Below are positions 5,846-8,482 of a DNA stretch of 8,482 bases, one piece after another. Numbering within the stretch: position 1 is the stretch's first letter; every line of letters starts with the position of its first letter. The position numbers and the translations under genes were made by a program. This stretch comes from an uncultured Lachnospiraceae bacterium (GTDB lineage Bacteria > Bacillota > Clostridia > Lachnospirales > Lachnospiraceae). The stretch covers positions 1 to 8,482 of the forward strand of contig CALZEZ010000043.1 in NCBI GenBank assembly GCA_945643825.1, given 5' to 3'. The notes under the pieces were generated by a model that saw nothing but the letters and a program-made list of their open reading frames with translations, ran no database searches and was not told the DNA's origin.

Positions 5846-6538
5846 TTAAAATAGTTTAAGTGTATTCCAAATGCTGGAATTAAAGTTTTCAACAACAATT
5901 TTATCATCCTGTAAGTATGCAATCTGTGCACATTTTTTCATAAAATGCTTTTTGCTCTTCAGTTCCTTGTCATTGATGCGGAAAGGTCCTATTTTAACCC
6001 GTGTAGGAACAAAATTGTGTGCATATATCATGACCTGTCCCTGATTTGTCTTATCATTACCACAGAACACCTCACCTTCCAACGTTCCAAGGACGAAAAC
6101 ACTTCTGTCAGACACAACCAGTGCTCCCTCTGAGACGTCACCAAGGATTAATAAGGATTTATTGCTTTCCAGTGTTTCTCCGTTTGATAGAGAGCCGAAA
6201 TGAATCTGACACTCCTCATGGGATGCATCTGGAGAGACGTGGGGATCAAGCTGCTCTAATGCTTTTATATATATCTTGTTGGAGGTTTCATCTTTGTCCA
6301 GAATACATACAACCTTTACCCTGCTGTTCTGCTCAATGGCATCAATAATACGCTCCTCTTCTTCGGTAGACAGAAGCCGCCCCTCAAAGGAAAGAGCGAT
6401 TCTGGCATCTTTGAAAAAATCAGAGGATTCCATAAAACGAGTAACGACCTCTCGCAATAAATCTTCAAAATCGGCATCCTTATCCAAAATAAGACTGATT
6501 CCTTTGGAAAAGCTTTTTATTATAACTAAGTGGTTCAT
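5846..6538 (-). CDS. minC: MinC, septum-site-determining FtsZ inhibitor
   Basis: This 230-residue protein has two domains. The N-terminal part (about 1-95, VIIKSFSKGISLILD...) is the FtsZ-antagonising domain. The C-terminal part (about 110-215) is the beta-helical dimerisation and MinD-binding domain, recognisable from LLILGDVSEGALVVSDRS and SVFVLGTLEG (129-155) and the VPTRVKIG strand (177-184). Two MinD-contact regions are divergent: the usual RSGQ is SNGE (118-121) and the usual L-R/K-G is L-E-G (153-155). Asp134 in LGDV is kept. The start ATG has AAGGAG 5 nt upstream, and this site begins within the PBP stop codon 9 nt away, so the two genes are cotranscribed. The family call rests on sequence plus the adjoining minD and minE. 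Confidence 0.9.
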   Translation of the reverse strand: MNHLVIIKSFSKGISLILDKDADFEDLLREVVTRFMESSDFFKDARIALSFEGRLLSTEEEERIIDAIEQNSRVKVVCILDKDETSNKIYIKALEQLDPHVSPDASHEECQIHFGSLSNGETLESNKSLLILGDVSEGALVVSDRSVFVLGTLEGEVFCGNDKTNQGQVMIYAHNFVPTRVKIGPFRINDKELKSKKHFMKKCAQIAYLQDDKIVVENFNSSIWNTLKLF

Positions 6539-6547
6539 ATATGCTCC

Positions 6548-8482
6548 TTAATCAGTATTTGTACTGCCACCGGATACGGCATCCGCAGTTCCGGTAACCA
6601 TCGTCTCTTCATCTTCAACATGGAAATAATATTTGATAACATCTCTTGATATTTGAGCAGCATAATCAGAGCTATATCCAAAGGCAACACGTGTAGCAAT
6701 TGCTATCTCAGGATTTTCATAGGGCGCATATCCAACAAAAATAGCATGATTTGCTCGGGATGCACTCTCCTGAGCGGTTCCTGTTTTACCGGCAACACTA
6801 ATTGGCAGGTCAGAAAAATATGCTTTGTTCTGCACAACCTTTCGCATGCCGGAATGAATTGATTTCCATGTGGAGTCAGGCAGTGTGATGGTGTTGCGAA
6901 CTTCAGCCTGATAATCTTTGATCGTATTCCCGTTGCGGTCAGATACATGATCAAGCAAGGTAAGCTGGAAACAGGTTCCACTGTTTGCAACTGCTGTGAC
7001 ATAGCGGGCTAAACCAACTGTTGTATAGTTGTGTGTGCCCTGCCCGATTGCAGATCGAACCGCATCAAAATCAGAAATCTTAGGCTGATATTCCTCTATT
7101 TCCACTCCTGATTTTTCGGAAAGACCATATAAATCCGCATATTTTGCGAGCTTCGCAAGTCCGGTATCACTGTCATATTTTTCGCCGTTTTGACCGAGAC
7201 GGTATCCAACCTCATAGAAGAAGACATTACAAGAATTCTCAATACCGCCACTGACATTCAACGAGCCATGGGTACCACGGGGATAAATCCAGCATCGGGG
7301 AGATGGTGTAATATTCTCAAAGATACCATTACAACGGATGCTGCTTGAGGTAGTGATTACCCCTTCTTCCAATCCTGCTGTTGCAGACACCATTTTGAAG
7401 GTGGATCCCGGAGCTGTTCTTTGCTGGGTCGCATAATTTAATAATGGGGATGACAGATCAGAATTCAATCGGGCATAATACTCTGCATCTACACCATTGG
7501 CCATTTTATTGTTGTCATAGCTTGGATAGGAAACAAGCGCACGCACTTCTCCTGTGTTTACATCTGTAATCACTACGGATGCGGCATAGGGGTCAAGCGC
7601 AAGCTGTGCGGGGGTAATGTCGAGATCACGGATACGATTCAACATAAAATTATAGGAACTAATCTTTCCCGCCAGAAATTGAGATTCCTCTGTTTCATCA
7701 ATCTCAATCAGCTGTTGCTCCAACAGAATCTTACAGATCTGTTTTCCTGAGATCATGTCTGATTTAATCATATATTTGAATATTTTTTTGTCGAAATCGG
7801 TGTTTGTTTCTAAATTATTCAATATAGTATCGACAATCTTTGAATAGATCTCAGAGGAATCCAGATACTGACTTGACAGGTCAAGCTTTGATACATCAAC
7901 CCAGTTCTGTGCAATACAATAATTAATATATTCGGATAAACTGATAGTCTCATCCTTTGTCCAGGCAATGTAAGTGGCATCGTTCGTGTTGATGGCAGAT
8001 TCCGGTATAATATTCTGTTTATACAAAATAGATGAAACTAAAAAGCTCTCATAAACCTGGTATTCCTGATTAAGCTTATTATAAGGAGTATGCGTCTGGG
8101 TAAGTTCCTCACGCAACTTCTGGAGCACTTTCTCCTTTTTCTCAAGATAGGTCTCATGTACAGCAGTTTCTGCCTCTCCTGCATCAGGGGAAGAAAAATG
8201 GGAAATATCTATGACACTGTTGTTTATCAGTGCATAATAAACATCATATATGGGGATTACAATATCACTTCGCGAGGCATTCTCTCTGGGGGTGTACTCC
8301 TTAATATTTGATATCTTGGCAAGAAGAATTCCGGCAAGCTTCTGCTCTAAAATATGGTAAACAGCTTCCTGAAGATCTTTATCAATAGTAAGATACACAT
8401 CCTGGCCGGCAACAGGTTCTTTACGATCGCTGGTCTCAATTACCTTTCCGAGATTATCAACATATACAATTTCAGAGCCCTT
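6548..8482 (-). CDS. mrdA: Class B penicillin-binding protein (PBP2 type), 5' end outside window
   Basis: The visible part is the C-terminal 644 residues; the frame is open to position 8482 and the gene continues beyond. It is a membrane-anchored transpeptidase that cross-links peptidoglycan, expected to pair with RodA. The fragment begins in the end of the PBP dimerisation domain (KGSEIVYVDNLGKVIE, then GQDVYLTIDKDLQ). The transpeptidase motifs are STFK (360-363 of the fragment, Ser codon 7405-7403), SCN (417-419) and KTGTA (566-570). Between the LTIDKDLQ segment and DPYAASVVITDVNTGEVRAL there is an insertion of about 230 residues, rich in charged helices, not present in E. coli PBP2. Cys384, Cys397, His405 and Cys418 cluster between the first two motifs. 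An apparent GTG start at 8398 is internal. SpoVD or FtsI is less likely because of the min/rodA context. Confidence 0.92.
   Translation of the reverse strand, partial: KGSEIVYVDNLGKVIETSDRKEPVAGQDVYLTIDKDLQEAVYHILEQKLAGILLAKISNIKEYTPRENASRSDIVIPIYDVYYALINNSVIDISHFSSPDAGEAETAVHETYLEKKEKVLQKLREELTQTHTPYNKLNQEYQVYESFLVSSILYKQNIIPESAINTNDATYIAWTKDETISLSEYINYCIAQNWVDVSKLDLSSQYLDSSEIYSKIVDTILNNLETNTDFDKKIFKYMIKSDMISGKQICKILLEQQLIEIDETEESQFLAGKISSYNFMLNRIRDLDITPAQLALDPYAASVVITDVNTGEVRALVSYPSYDNNKMANGVDAEYYARLNSDLSSPLLNYATQQRTAPGSTFKMVSATAGLEEGVITTSSSIRCNGIFENITPSPRCWIYPRGTHGSLNVSGGIENSCNVFFYEVGYRLGQNGEKYDSDTGLAKLAKYADLYGLSEKSGVEIEEYQPKISDFDAVRSAIGQGTHNYTTVGLARYVTAVANSGTCFQLTLLDHVSDRNGNTIKDYQAEVRNTITLPDSTWKSIHSGMRKVVQNKAYFSDLPISVAGKTGTAQESASRANHAIFVGYAPYENPEIAIATRVAFGYSSDYAAQISRDVIKYYFHVEDEETMVTGTADAVSGGSTNTD

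Noticed and set aside
6703..7002. Minus-strand frame of 99 codons inside the PBP gene
   Set aside because: It is an out-of-frame shadow of the transpeptidase domain, whose motifs are all in the main frame.
6548..8398. PBP start at the GTG at 8398
   Set aside because: The frame stays open to 8482 and the upstream residues match the end of the PBP dimerisation domain, so the GTG is an internal valine.
1..8482. CRISPR array, tRNA/rRNA, insertion sequence or phage genes
   Set aside because: No regularly spaced repeats, RNA-gene signatures, transposase or integrase sequences were seen on either strand.

Overview
The window looks like chromosomal DNA from an AT-rich, low-GC Gram-positive bacterium of the class Clostridia, most likely a Lachnospiraceae (Roseburia/Agathobacter-like). 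The basis is the gene order (class B PBP, minCDE, rodA, mgsA, D-Ala-D-Ala carboxypeptidase), strong GGAGG-type ribosome binding sites, full MinE/MinD sequences and the style of the proteins. The family placement is inference. Every gene I can support is on the minus strand, so transcription runs from the right end (8482) to the left end (1).

Right and centre, 8482 to 2180: a cell-shape and division-site cluster. In transcription order it holds a class B penicillin-binding protein (PBP2 type, 5' end outside the window), minC, minD, minE, rodA (SEDS glycosyltransferase), mgsA (methylglyoxal synthase family) and a lipoprotein D-alanyl-D-alanine carboxypeptidase. The genes are packed: minC begins 9 nt after the PBP stop, minD/minE overlap by 11 nt, rodA/mgsA share ATGA, and mgsA/carboxypeptidase overlap by 17 nt. 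There is no internal terminator. PBP2 and RodA would form the elongation synthase, MinCDE places the division septum, and the carboxypeptidase trims stem peptides.

Middle left, 2171 to 1651: a small P-loop protein of unknown function. It has its own good sigma-A-like promoter (perfect TATAAT, 17-bp spacer) and a clear intrinsic terminator just after its stop.

Left, 1657 to 1546: a compact non-coding module with three successive hairpins on the minus strand. The last is a perfect 10-bp terminator followed by T7. The module is bounded by a 19-bp near-identical direct repeat. It sits directly ahead of the next gene, leaving almost no room for an ordinary promoter, so it is either a dispersed repeat element or an attenuator-type leader.

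Left end, 1528 to 1: an HlyD/RND-adaptor-like membrane-anchored protein of unknown function, then the first codons of a YggS-family PLP-binding protein that runs off the window. In Clostridia this pair commonly precedes sepF and other division genes, so sepF may lie just beyond position 1 (inference).

The clearest oddities are the hairpin module before the HlyD-like gene, an MgsA lacking the catalytic Asp of the E. coli enzyme, a roughly 230-residue insertion in the PBP, and a MinC with a degenerate RSGQ motif.
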